A stretch of 64,000 bases of DNA from Mesorhizobium tamadayense (GTDB taxonomy: Bacteria > Pseudomonadota > Alphaproteobacteria > Rhizobiales > Rhizobiaceae), in assembly GCF_003863365.1 (NCBI RefSeq), contig NZ_RQXT01000015.1, positions 57,346 to 121,345 on the forward strand, given 5' to 3'. The notes under the pieces are model-generated. The model was not told the DNA's origin. It searched no databases and worked only from the letters and a program-made list of their open reading frames with translations. Position numbers and translations under genes: made by a program. Shown piece by piece: positions 19,909 to 31,354 of this stretch; the first letter of the stretch is position 1; each line of letters begins with the position of its first letter.

Positions 19909-20512
19909 AGCATGGGTCATCGTAAGTAATACGAAAGACCTAATTTAATCTACGTTTGGCCTTCTTCTGACCTAAACCGCTTCAAGGCCCCTTTGGCGAC
20001 TGTTTTATGATGATGCGCTTGGGACCAATGCAGGCCTTAAATCCAGCCGCCAGCAAGAGCCTGGCAAATTTTGTTTTTCTTTTTCGAGGAAATTCATTCC
20101 TGCATGGGCGCTCTCCTACTCGAGTAATCGACTCAACTAATTTAGTTGTGTCTAGTTAGCCATTCTCAGTCCTACCTTCAGGACATCAGAGCCAGCGGCC
20201 ACGGGGACCCTTACCCGTCATCGTTGCTGCGCGTTTTCTTTTGGCGTGGGCCAGGCTCGCAAACGGCCAGGTTGTCGAGGGATGTACCACGGAGTAGCGC
20301 ATGTGCAGGCTGAGACCTTCGTCCATTCAGGACAAGATCAAGTTCAGTTGTTCTTGCTCTGGATGGACCTGCTTCGCCGCAGGCAACGAATTCGATCCGC
20401 TCGCCGACCTGGCACGCTTCCCATGGAACGCCGGCAATTCGAGCAGCTTCCCCTCCGTTCCGCGTTTAGCACTCCGACTGGCTTTGGCATCACCGGACGG
20501 CCAGGAGGTGCA
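19909..20512. other. Intergenic region, no gene recognised
   Basis: The stretch holds only short overlapping readings on both strands without family character. The part near 20300-20510 probably includes the decayed downstream portion of the truncated leftward gene that begins at 20809. Confidence 0.35.
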
Positions 20513-20809
20513 TCACGGCGCAGATGCCGTCCATGCCGTTTCGTGGTCGCTGTCCTGCAATGCTGGGGCGATCTTCCAACCCGTAGAGTCGATGATGATA
20601 ATGTCATCGGGAGAAAAAGCGTCATTGCTGAGGGTAACCCTTTCCACCGCCTTGCCATGATCGATCTTCTGCCAATGTCCGGCGCGCGGCCTGGCGATAT
20701 CATGATAATCACAGGCCTGCGCGACATGCTGGTCGCGGATGCCGAACTCGCGCGCGATCTCCGTCATAGGTCTCGACCAGACCAGTTCGTAAAGCGCGGT
20801 ACGGTTCAT
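20513..20809 (-). pseudogene. Conserved HTH-like protein, N-terminal fragment
   Basis: The reading starts MNRTALYELVWSRPMTEIAREFG and continues IRDQHVAQACDYHDIARPRAGHW. This resembles conserved proteins of integrative elements whose first 60 residues look like a helix-turn-helix recognising mode (LYELVWSRPMTEIAREFGI). Only 98 residues remain; relatives are expected to be several hundred residues long, so the gene is probably truncated. Downstream sequence (leftward) no longer matches. Function unknown. Confidence 0.5.
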
Positions 20810-20818
20810 CCTTAGCAT

Positions 20819-21187
20819 GTCGTGTTTCCTCTGGATCGCGGACCGGCTGCAGCAGAACGTTGGATGTCGATCTGACGGGTTCGCAATTTTTCGTGCGCTA
20901 CGGCATTTCAGCAGATACGATCCTGCGTCTGTCAGGGCGATCTCGCTCGAAGCCGCTTCCCTCGCATCGCGGCAGTTGTCTCAGTCAGTGGAGTGCCAGA
21001 CTTGCGGAAGAACATCTGGGTTCGAAATCAAACCTCTCCCTCGTCATAGGTCAAGGGTGGCTCCGTCGCCAGTTCGATCCCCACTCACGGTTCACGATTT
21101 GTGGACACGATGTCTTGATCGACCAGGATGTTGAACTTTTAGCTGGGCCGGATTTCGGTTGATCAGCGACTGCGGGCCGAACGCGGC
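20819..21187. other. Intergenic region before the thi operon
   Basis: A rightward reading (20860-21162) is open but I do not recognise it. TTGACA at 21188 just beyond this stretch is the likely thi -35 element. Confidence 0.35.
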
Positions 21188-21216
21188 TTGACAAAGCAGC
21201 GCCGGCCCGTTCAAGT
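21188..21216 (+). promoter_or_regulatory. Probable thiC promoter
   Basis: TTGACA (21188-21193) is followed after 17 bases by TCAAGT (21211-21216), a strong -35 with a weak -10. The implied start near 21223 would put the whole TPP riboswitch in the transcript. Confidence 0.4.
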
Positions 21217-21225
21217 CCAAGCATT

Positions 21226-24275
<3,050 letters not shown>

Positions 24276-24442
24276 GATTGATGCCCCAACGCTGGCGGCG
24301 CTGCTCGCGGCGCTTGACTACGAGGGCGATTGGCTGGCGACGGCCGTCAACAGCGACCTCGTGCACAAAGCCAACCGGGCGGAGTTCCAGTTGAGCGACG
24401 GCGACCGGATCGAAATCCTCTCACCCATGCAGGGAGGCTAGC

Positions 24443-25216
24443 ATGTTCGATCTTCTTGGAACGGCGCTTTCCTCGCGGCTGCTTCTCGGCACGGCTCAAT
24501 ATCCTTCGCCGGCCATCCTTGCCGACGCGGTCAAGGCGTCTGGAACGTCGGTGGTGACCGTCGCGTTGCGGCGTGAAATGGCAGGCGGCAGGGCCGGCGA
24601 AAAATTCTGGTCGCTGATCCGCTCGCTCGGCACGAGAATCCTGCCGAACACCGCCGGCTGCCACTCCGTCAAGGAAGCGGTCACGACCGCGAAGATGGCG
24701 CGCGAAGTGTTCGGCACGAGCTGGATCAAACTCGAAGTGATCGGCAACCACGACACGCTGCAGCCGGATGTCTTCGGCCTGGTCGAAGCCGCCCGCATCC
24801 TGTGCGATGACGGCTTTTCGGTATTCCCCTATACCACCGACGATCTTGTTGTCGCCGAGCGGCTGCTGGAGGCGGGCTGCCAGGTCCTGATGCCGTGGTG
24901 CGCACCGATCGGTTCCGCTCTCGGGCCAGTCAACATGACGGCGCTGCGCTCGATGCGTGGACATTTCCCTGGCGTCCCGCTGATCGTGGATGCGGGCCTT
25001 GGGCGACCATCGCACGCAGCGACCGTCATGGAGCTCGGCTTTGATGCCGTGCTGCTGAACACGGCGATCGCCAAGGCGGCCGATCCGGTCGGCATGGCGC
25101 GTGCGTTCGGCAAGGCGGTCGAAGCCGGTCGCGAAGCTTTTGGTTCGGGAATGCTCGAACCGCGCGATGTCGCGGTGCCATCGACGCCGACATTCGGCAA
25201 GGCGGTTTTTGCATGA
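24443..25216 (+). CDS. thiG: Thiazole synthase
   Basis: ThiG forms the thiazole phosphate ring from deoxyxylulose phosphate, the ThiO product and ThiS sulfur. The 257 residues show [55 protein letters not shown], and the C-terminal phosphate-site [32 protein letters not shown]. The ATG follows thiS by one base and the stop overlaps thiE. Complete. Confidence 0.95.
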   Translation: MFDLLGTALSSRLLLGTAQYPSPAILADAVKASGTSVVTVALRREMAGGRAGEKFWSLIRSLGTRILPNTAGCHSVKEAVTTAKMAREVFGTSWIKLEVIGNHDTLQPDVFGLVEAARILCDDGFSVFPYTTDDLVVAERLLEAGCQVLMPWCAPIGSALGPVNMTALRSMRGHFPGVPLIVDAGLGRPSHAATVMELGFDAVLLNTAIAKAADPVGMARAFGKAVEAGREAFGSGMLEPRDVAVPSTPTFGKAVFA

Positions 25217-25818
25217 AGCTCGACCCCTTCTACCTGATCGTCGACAGCGCCGCCTGGATCGAACGGCTAGTCCCACTCGGCGTCCGACTTGTGCAACTGC
25301 GCATCAAGACCGTGGATGAGGCTGGGTTGCGCGCGGAGATCCGCCAGGCAAAGGCCTTGTGCGCCGAGCACCAGTGCCAGCTGATCGTCAACGACCATTG
25401 GCGCCTGGCAATCGAGGAAGGTTGCGACTTCATCCATCTCGGTCAGGAGGATTTGCAGACCGCCAACCTCTTGGCGATACGGGCAGCCGGCGTGAGGCTC
25501 GGGCTGAGCACCCATGATCATGTCGAGCTGGAAACGGCCATGTTTGCCGAACCCAACTATGTTGCGCTGGGTCCGATCTATCCCACCATCCTGAAGAAGA
25601 TGACATGGGCGCCGCAAGGGGTCGAACGGATCGACGAGTGGAAGCGCCGGGTCGCACCTGTCCCATTGGTCGCCATTGGTGGCCTCAATCCTGACCGGCT
25701 CGACGGTGTCTTCGCGGCTGGAGCGGACAGTGCGGCCGTGGTCACCGACATCACGCTGAACGTCGATCCCGAAGCGCGTACCAGGGAATGGATCGAAAAG
25801 ACGGACCAATGGCGCTGA
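25213..25818 (+). CDS. thiE: Thiamine phosphate synthase
   Basis: ThiE couples the pyrimidine and thiazole moieties. The 201 residues carry [62 protein letters not shown] and [11 protein letters not shown], the normal pyrophosphate and substrate motifs. It overlaps thiG by four bases and thiD by ten. The usual TIM-barrel length is kept. Confidence 0.94.
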   Translation: MKLDPFYLIVDSAAWIERLVPLGVRLVQLRIKTVDEAGLRAEIRQAKALCAEHQCQLIVNDHWRLAIEEGCDFIHLGQEDLQTANLLAIRAAGVRLGLSTHDHVELETAMFAEPNYVALGPIYPTILKKMTWAPQGVERIDEWKRRVAPVPLVAIGGLNPDRLDGVFAAGADSAAVVTDITLNVDPEARTREWIEKTDQWR

Positions 25819-26591
25819 GGCGAGAACCGCATGTGCTTGTCGTCGGTGGATCGGACTCCAGCGGCGGGGCTGGAATTGCCCGCGACATCGAGACGATCTC
25901 TTCCCTTGGCGTACGCACTTGCCTGGCCGTCACTGCGGTGACGGCGCAGACGCATGATGCTGTGATGGAAATCCATCATTCGCCACCAGGCCTGGTAGCC
26001 GATCAGATGCGCGCTGCGCTGCAGGCCAACAAGGTGGCGGCCATCAAGATCGGCATGCTTGCGACGGCGGAGATCGTCGTTGCCGTTGCCGGCGTGCTGC
26101 TCGAAAATCCGCAGGTGCCGACAGTGCTCGACCCGGTGCTGGCCTCCACTTCAGGCCGAGCACTACTCGAAACGGACGCCATCGCCGCCATGAAACGCGA
26201 TCTGATGCCGCTTTGCCGTGTCGTCACGCCCAATCTCATCGAGTTGGCGCTCCTTGTCGGCTCGGAATTGGCGATGGATGAGGGAAGCGCGCTTCAACAA
26301 GGACAAAGACTGCTGGCCGCCGGGCCTCAGGCCCTGCTGATCAAGGGCGGGCATGCATCAGGACCTCGATCAGCCGATATTCTGTTGCGCCCCGATCGTG
26401 AACCAGTCCGCTTTGCCACCCCGCGCCTAAACGCGTCGATGCGCGGGACAGGTTGCATGTTGGCCAGCGCGGTTGCGGCGCATCTGGCAAAGGCGAGTCC
26501 GCTTGAAGACAGTGTGCGCAAAGGCAAGCTGTTTGTATTCGAGATATTGCGTCTCAGAGGGTGGCGAATGCGGGAGCGGCGCTACCTGTAG
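25809..26591 (+). CDS. thiD: Hydroxymethylpyrimidine/phosphomethylpyrimidine kinase
   Basis: ThiD phosphorylates hydroxymethylpyrimidine phosphate to the diphosphate used by ThiE. The 260-residue product begins [30 protein letters not shown]. It has TAVTAQTHDAVMEIH, LDPVLASTSGRALLE, VTPNLIELALLVG, LIKGGHA and the anion-hole GTGCMLASAVAAHLA. The start at 25809 lies inside thiE, and an earlier in-frame start would extend further into it. It ends the thi operon. Thiamine-phosphate kinase (thiL) and thiF are not in the window. Confidence 0.93.
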   Translation: MALRREPHVLVVGGSDSSGGAGIARDIETISSLGVRTCLAVTAVTAQTHDAVMEIHHSPPGLVADQMRAALQANKVAAIKIGMLATAEIVVAVAGVLLENPQVPTVLDPVLASTSGRALLETDAIAAMKRDLMPLCRVVTPNLIELALLVGSELAMDEGSALQQGQRLLAAGPQALLIKGGHASGPRSADILLRPDREPVRFATPRLNASMRGTGCMLASAVAAHLAKASPLEDSVRKGKLFVFEILRLRGWRMRERRYL

Positions 26592-27313
26592 AAAAGGGCT
26601 TGGCCACCAGGAATGAGTAGTCGGCAGTAGGTCGGCGATGTTCCGAGTCAACGGGACACCCCGATCAGATTGCAGTCATGTAGGCAGCGCAGCTTAAGGC
26701 CAGCTGTTCTCAAGTTGCAACTGCTTTTCTTTCTTGGAAAGCCACCGAACGAGCGAAGGGCTGCTTCGACATCGAATTCTGACACTCAAATCTCACTCAG
26801 AAGCCGAACGGATGTCTGGAGCGATGGTTCCCGCAACCTTGTTCATGGTCGCGCGAAATTGTCCTCGAGCGCAACATTCACGAGAGCGAACTCAAGCAAC
26901 TCGGTGACCGTCTGGCGCCTTGTTGCGAAGTTGCGAAAAAGAAGCGCATGCGGAGCCTGATCCGTAAGGATGCCAATGAGGACATGCCGGCGAGCAGAAG
27001 TTTGTCGTGCGGCAGACGCTTCGTGCTGCCGCTCGCAAAGGCCTGATCGGCTCTAAAGACGAGCGGATCACAGCACGTTTGAGCCATGTTCTCGTTGAGC
27101 AGGCTAAGCGCTGTTGCAGAGCAGTCGATGACGGCCGAATTCTCGTCTTCGTCATATCGCCATCTCCTAATTGTTAGCCAAGCCGCGTGTTTTGTCGAAA
27201 CATAACAATCGCGGCGTCGCGATAGAAGAGGTGGGTGGCGGTCCTCCCTTCGTGCGACACCTCATGCCGGCCGATAGGCAACGCTAGTGACTCAACCTGA
27301 AGTAGGGGGGACG
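26592..27313. other. Intergenic region with possible gene remnants
   Basis: A reading near 26989-27165 (KFVVRQTLRAAARKGLIGSKDERITARLSHVL) looks like protein but starts nowhere good and runs into stops, so it is probably the remains of a gene. Nothing else is recognised before the nod box. Confidence 0.3.
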
Positions 27314-27362
27314 CATCCATCTGGTGGATGCATTCCTATCCAAACAATTGATCAATTCGTCA
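27314..27362 (+). promoter_or_regulatory. nod box upstream of ttsI
   Basis: CATCCAT-N2-GGTGGATG followed by ATCCAAACAATTGATCAATT matches the 49-base nod box consensus bound by NodD, including both ATC-N9-GAT-type half elements. It sits about 320 bases before ttsI, as known in other rhizobia, and would make ttsI respond to plant flavonoids. Confidence 0.88.
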
Positions 27363-27385
27363 GCTTTTCGAAAGCTTCGCCATCC
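27357..27385 (+). promoter_or_regulatory. tts-box-like site at the edge of the nod box
   Basis: TCGTCAGCTTTTCGAAAGCT, followed by TCGCC, closely matches the TtsI-binding tts box (GTCAGnTTnTCGAAAGCT core). It overlaps the last bases of the nod box and points toward ttsI. This would let TtsI act on its own gene; the site is seen, the autoregulation inferred. Confidence 0.65.
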
Positions 27386-27682
27386 TAAGTCGTGGAATGT
27401 TGGGGCTCTTGGTGATGGCGCTGGCCTAGAATGTAGCGGGCTGCAGGTAGGAGGATCGATGCGCAGAGAAATCGCAGGCTGGGTTGGTGGCAAGTTCGTT
27501 GACCGACCGACAGTTTCGCTCCGTTGAAGGTCTTCACATGATCCTATCCCCCACTGTTGTGGGCGTGCGGCTTGCATGGTCCTACACGACAAAGCGCTTG
27601 CAGATACGCGACGAGTTGCGCGACTGCCGCCGTCGCCGGGTCTCCGACGGATGGATTGTATCCAGCCTTGATAGGGTATGAA

Positions 27683-28369
27683 ATGCGAACGCTGTTCGTT
27701 GATCATCATGTGGATCTTACACGGGCGGTGCGAGTTGCGCTCGGGGATAGCGGATTCGCCGTTGATGTAGTTGATACCCTGGAAGAGGCGTCCATTGCAT
27801 TTTGTTGCGCGAGCTATGAAATTCTCCTGTTGGAGTTGTCTCTGCCAGATGGCGACGGCTTGGACTGGCTGAGGCAGTTAAGGAGCGACGGGCATTCAGT
27901 TCCTGCCGTTATTATGAGTAGCCTCAACGATCTTGAAAAGCGAATCGCAGTTTTCAACGGTGGCGGGGACGATTTTCTGCTCAAGCCAGTGTCTAGCGAT
28001 GAGCTTATCGCCAGAATGAGAGCCGTTCTGCGCCGGTCGACGCAGAAGACCGACCCCAACATAGTATTTGGCAATCTCCACTTCGATCCGATCAGCCGAC
28101 AGGTTTCGGTTGCTGGTCATCCGCTGAGGATTGCACGCCGCGAAATATGTATTCTAGAGCATCTGCTTAACCGTGCAGGTCGCATCGTGCCTCGTGCTCA
28201 GTTGGAAGATCACCTCTACTCATTCAACGACGAAGTATCTGCCAACGCTCTTGAAGTCGGAATCTATCGCTTACGAGGACATTTGTGCAGGTCAAATGCA
28301 ACGCCACAAATCAAGACCGTGCGCGGCATTGGTTACATCCTTGAATTGACCGACTCGGTATCCGCATAG
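27683..28369 (+). CDS. ttsI: TtsI, transcriptional activator of type III secretion
   Basis: TtsI is an OmpR-type response regulator that binds tts boxes and turns on rhc and effector genes. The 228 residues start MRTLFVDHHVDLTRAV. The receiver has Glu51 (LLLELSLPDGDG) where most regulators have the phosphorylated Asp, and VDHH instead of the paired acids; it should act without a kinase. The C-terminal winged helix holds RREICILEHLLNRAGRIVPR and VRGIGYILE. The ATG at 27683 gives the family N-terminus. A nod box controls it from 320 bases upstream; rhcC2 follows directly, the order known from strain NGR234. Confidence 0.93.
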   Translation: MRTLFVDHHVDLTRAVRVALGDSGFAVDVVDTLEEASIAFCCASYEILLLELSLPDGDGLDWLRQLRSDGHSVPAVIMSSLNDLEKRIAVFNGGGDDFLLKPVSSDELIARMRAVLRRSTQKTDPNIVFGNLHFDPISRQVSVAGHPLRIARREICILEHLLNRAGRIVPRAQLEDHLYSFNDEVSANALEVGIYRLRGHLCRSNATPQIKTVRGIGYILELTDSVSA

Positions 28370-28397
28370 TTAGTCGAATTTGAAAGAAAAGACTGCC

Positions 28398-29858
28398 GTG
28401 AAAATCGTTCCAAGTCGTCATCCTGGCGCCTATCACCAGCCTGTCATCATAGACCGTCCGAGACCTGCCGTTTCTCCTTATTTGGGCCATCTCCTCTGCG
28501 CGCTCATTATGTTATCTCCACTTTCTGCCGCTGCCCAGAACAAGCTGGATGCGGGGGCGCCCCGCGCCGCTTCCAATAGCATCAACGCCACGCTGAACCT
28601 TTCCTCTTCACTCGGCAAGACAGTTCATTTGCCCGCGCCAGCCGCGACCATCTTTGTTGCCGACCCGACGATCGCAGATTATCAAGCACCCTCAAACAAA
28701 ACCATCTTCGTCTTCGGCAAGAAATCTGGGCGGACCAGCCTATTCGCTCTGGACGAAAAAGGCGAGGCTCTTGCCGAGCTGCGTATTGTCGTCACGCAAC
28801 CGATCGGGGACCTGCGCGCCATGTTGAGGGATCAAGTCGGCGACTACCCGATCCACGTCAGCTATACGCCGCGCGGCGCAATTCTTAGCGGTACAGCTCC
28901 CAATGCAGAGGTCGTCGACACTGCGAAAAGAGTCACTGAGCAATTTCTCGGTGACGGTGGGCAGGTCGTCAATAACATCAAGGTCGCTGGATCCTTGCAG
29001 GTTAATCTGAGCGTGCGCGTAGCAGAGGTCTCTCGTAGCGCCATGAAATCACTGGGTATTAACCTGTCCGCCTTCGGTCAAATCGGTAATTTCAAAGTGG
29101 GCTTGTTGAGCGGCAGAGATTCTGGCTCCGGTGCGGCGAATGGTGGCGGTACAGCAGAAATCGGATTCGACAACGGTGCTGTCAACGTCGGCGCGGTTCT
29201 CGACGCGCTCGCCAAGGAGCACATTGCTTCCGTCTTGGCTGAGCCGAACCTCACCGCTATGTCGGGTGAAACCGCCAGCTTCCTGGCCGGCGGTGAATTT
29301 CCCATTCCTGTCGCGCAGAATAATAACCAGGTCTCGGTCGAGTTCCGCAAGTTCGGCGTCAGCCTGGAATTCGTGCCTACCGTTCTAAGCAACAACCAAA
29401 TTAATATTCATGTAAAGCCAGAGGTCAGTGAACTATCGTCGCAAGGGGCCGTTCAAATCAACGGTATCACCGTGCCGGCAATTGCCACTCGCCGTGCCGA
29501 CACAGTCGTCGAACTCGCCAGCGGGCAGAGCTTTGCAATCGGCGGTCTGATCAGGCGTAACACCAACAACGATATCAGTACTTTTCCCTGGCTCGGCGAA
29601 ATACCGATCCTTGGCGCCCTGTTCCGTTCGTCGTCGTTTCAAAAGGAAGAGTCAGAACTGGTTATTTTGGTTACGCCTTACATCGTAAGGCCAGGTTCGA
29701 CCCCCAACCAGATGAGCGCGCCCACGGACCGGATGGCGCCGCCTTTGGACGGGGCCGCCACTCGGATGAATTCATTGGCAAGTCCGCCTAGAGACCGAAC
29801 TCCTGTCCGCGCCGGCGCGCCAGGCGCCGAGGGCGGTCTCGGCTTCATTATCGAATAG
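28398..29858 (+). CDS. rhcC2: RhcC2, secretin-domain outer membrane component
   Basis: Rhizobial type III systems split the secretin ring protein into RhcC1 and RhcC2; this is the part with the secretin domain. The 486-residue protein has an N-terminal export signal (HLLCALIMLSPLSAAAQ), a BON-like CpaC-type region (VADPTIADYQAPSNKTIFVFGKKSGRTSLFA), and the secretin core (VLAEPNLTAMSGETASFLAGGEFPIP, then VELASGQSFAIGGL and ELVILVTPYIV). A GTG at 28398 or a TTG at 28380 could be the start; neither has a strong ribosome site. It follows ttsI closely and precedes a CpaD-like lipoprotein. Confidence 0.85.
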   Translation: MKIVPSRHPGAYHQPVIIDRPRPAVSPYLGHLLCALIMLSPLSAAAQNKLDAGAPRAASNSINATLNLSSSLGKTVHLPAPAATIFVADPTIADYQAPSNKTIFVFGKKSGRTSLFALDEKGEALAELRIVVTQPIGDLRAMLRDQVGDYPIHVSYTPRGAILSGTAPNAEVVDTAKRVTEQFLGDGGQVVNNIKVAGSLQVNLSVRVAEVSRSAMKSLGINLSAFGQIGNFKVGLLSGRDSGSGAANGGGTAEIGFDNGAVNVGAVLDALAKEHIASVLAEPNLTAMSGETASFLAGGEFPIPVAQNNNQVSVEFRKFGVSLEFVPTVLSNNQINIHVKPEVSELSSQGAVQINGITVPAIATRRADTVVELASGQSFAIGGLIRRNTNNDISTFPWLGEIPILGALFRSSSFQKEESELVILVTPYIVRPGSTPNQMSAPTDRMAPPLDGAATRMNSLASPPRDRTPVRAGAPGAEGGLGFIIE

Positions 29859-29868
29859 CGGTCGCCGA

Positions 29869-30447
29869 ATGACTTTGCGGATCATATTTCTCCTGATCGG
29901 TCTCACCGCGAGCGCAAGTGGCTGCACAAGCACCGCGCCGGTCTACGTCGAGCCATCGACACCGATCGTTATTGAGCAGAAGACCACAGTGCTGGTGATA
30001 AAGAACCTTCGCGCTTCCGAACGGCAGCGTTTGCGTGTGTTCCTTGAGAGGACCAGTCGCGGCCGGCGCGATGCCCTTCACCTCCTTATCTGGGGCTCGT
30101 CCCGGCTCAGCGCAGAGGTGGTGCATCAAGCCAGACAGCTGGGTATTGACACGTACAACATCCAATTGCTCGACCAACACGATGGCGGCGCACTCGAAGT
30201 AGAAGCGATTGTGTATCATGCCCGCCCACCTGCCTGTCCATCGTATTCCGGTCCTTTACTCAGTGACAAATCCTTCGAACGGCCGCTTGGCTGTTCGACA
30301 CGACGTAACCTAGCTGTAATGGTCAACGATCCGCGCGATTTGCTCGACAACAAGGCTGTCAAGCTAAGTGATGGTGAGCATGCGGCCATACCAGTTGCCA
30401 CATACAGGACATTCGCGACGGGTAAGGTGACTGACGTCGCTCGGTAG
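29869..30447 (+). CDS. CpaD-like lipoprotein of the type III locus (y4xK type)
   Basis: The 192-residue product has a lipoprotein signal: MTLRIIFLLIGLTASASGC, with Cys19 as the lipidated residue. The rest (VLVIKNLRASERQRLRVFLERTSRGR, CSTRRNLAVMVNDPRDLL) resembles the CpaD family of pilus-assembly lipoproteins. The same partner gene (y4xK) follows rhcC2 in strain NGR234. It probably helps place or stabilise the RhcC2 secretin in the outer membrane, by analogy with pilotins; this is inference. Eleven bases separate it from rhcC2. Confidence 0.78.
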   Translation: MTLRIIFLLIGLTASASGCTSTAPVYVEPSTPIVIEQKTTVLVIKNLRASERQRLRVFLERTSRGRRDALHLLIWGSSRLSAEVVHQARQLGIDTYNIQLLDQHDGGALEVEAIVYHARPPACPSYSGPLLSDKSFERPLGCSTRRNLAVMVNDPRDLLDNKAVKLSDGEHAAIPVATYRTFATGKVTDVAR

Positions 30448-30744
30448 ACTCCGGCACCTGCTCCGGCACGTGACGTCGCGAATCCATTGGATTTGGCGGT
30501 GCGCGACACTGTCAATGCACCATCGTTTCGGTAAGGCGCCTACGGCGCCTACATCGTAACCTTATCGAGTCATTGACCTTCGATGACCCAGGCGGGCTGA
30601 CAGGCCGCCCCACCTCACTGCGGCACACTTTTGAGTGGGCGGTTGGCTCGCGACTTTGTTTGAAGACAGCTGTCACTGTCATACCGAAGGTGTGGCCGGA
30701 GTCAGGATGGATCGCGCCCAATTCACTCTTTTGGAGAGGGGACG
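30448..30744. other. Intergenic region, no gene recognised
   Basis: Nothing recognised; a short inverted repeat of GGCGCCTACGGCGCC character lies near 30535-30550 and could end the rhcC2 transcript, though no T-run follows. Confidence 0.3.
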
Positions 30745-31300
30745 ATGGCAAGAGTACTCAGCGGCGATCTTCGTTGGCAGAACATGAAGGGCTCGCGTGT
30801 CCTGAAGCGCCCTCCCCCGATTTGGCTCAATGGCGAGACGACCTCGAGGCCGGGTTGTGTTGACCAAGAGGCGCAGCCGCCTGGTCGCGCTCCGCACGTC
30901 GAGTTTTGTAGGCCGGCGGTGCCCTATGGGAGGCTACTACCTTGACCGGTCGCTGCGCCTCATCGGCATGACCGCGCTGTGCGTCCACGGTGGGCCGTAA
31001 CAGTACCTCGGCTATATCGAGCAAGTCCTCATCCCGATCTTAAAGCTGGGCTGCATTGGCGCGCCACTCAACTTCTGCCGCAATCGAGAGTGCCTTTAAA
31101 AACCCGGATTGCAACGGTCTTTATGGTTCGCTCTGCTTTGGCGCGCAGAACTTCCCTCTGTGGGATTGCTTTGGCGAGCTGGTCTCGCCTTTTCACCGGG
31201 CAAGGCTGAAAACCGCTTCTAGGACGCAGGAACCGGATCGAGCCGGACCTGCTAGGTTAGATCAATCACGATATCTCGATCTCCCAGGCGCGCCGATCAG
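30745..31300 (+). pseudogene. Degenerate IS630-family transposase remnant
   Basis: The start MARVLSGDLR resembles IS630 transposases. Later out-of-frame blocks LRLIGMTALCVHGGP, YIEQVLIPILKLG and FPLWDCFGELVSPF match their catalytic and C-terminal regions in order. Multiple stops and frame changes separate them. It is too decayed to move and has no clear terminal repeats. Confidence 0.5.
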
Positions 31301-31354
31301 TTGAGTGCAAAGCTTGCTTGATTGATAAAATGGGACGCGCCGAGGAAGCTATCG

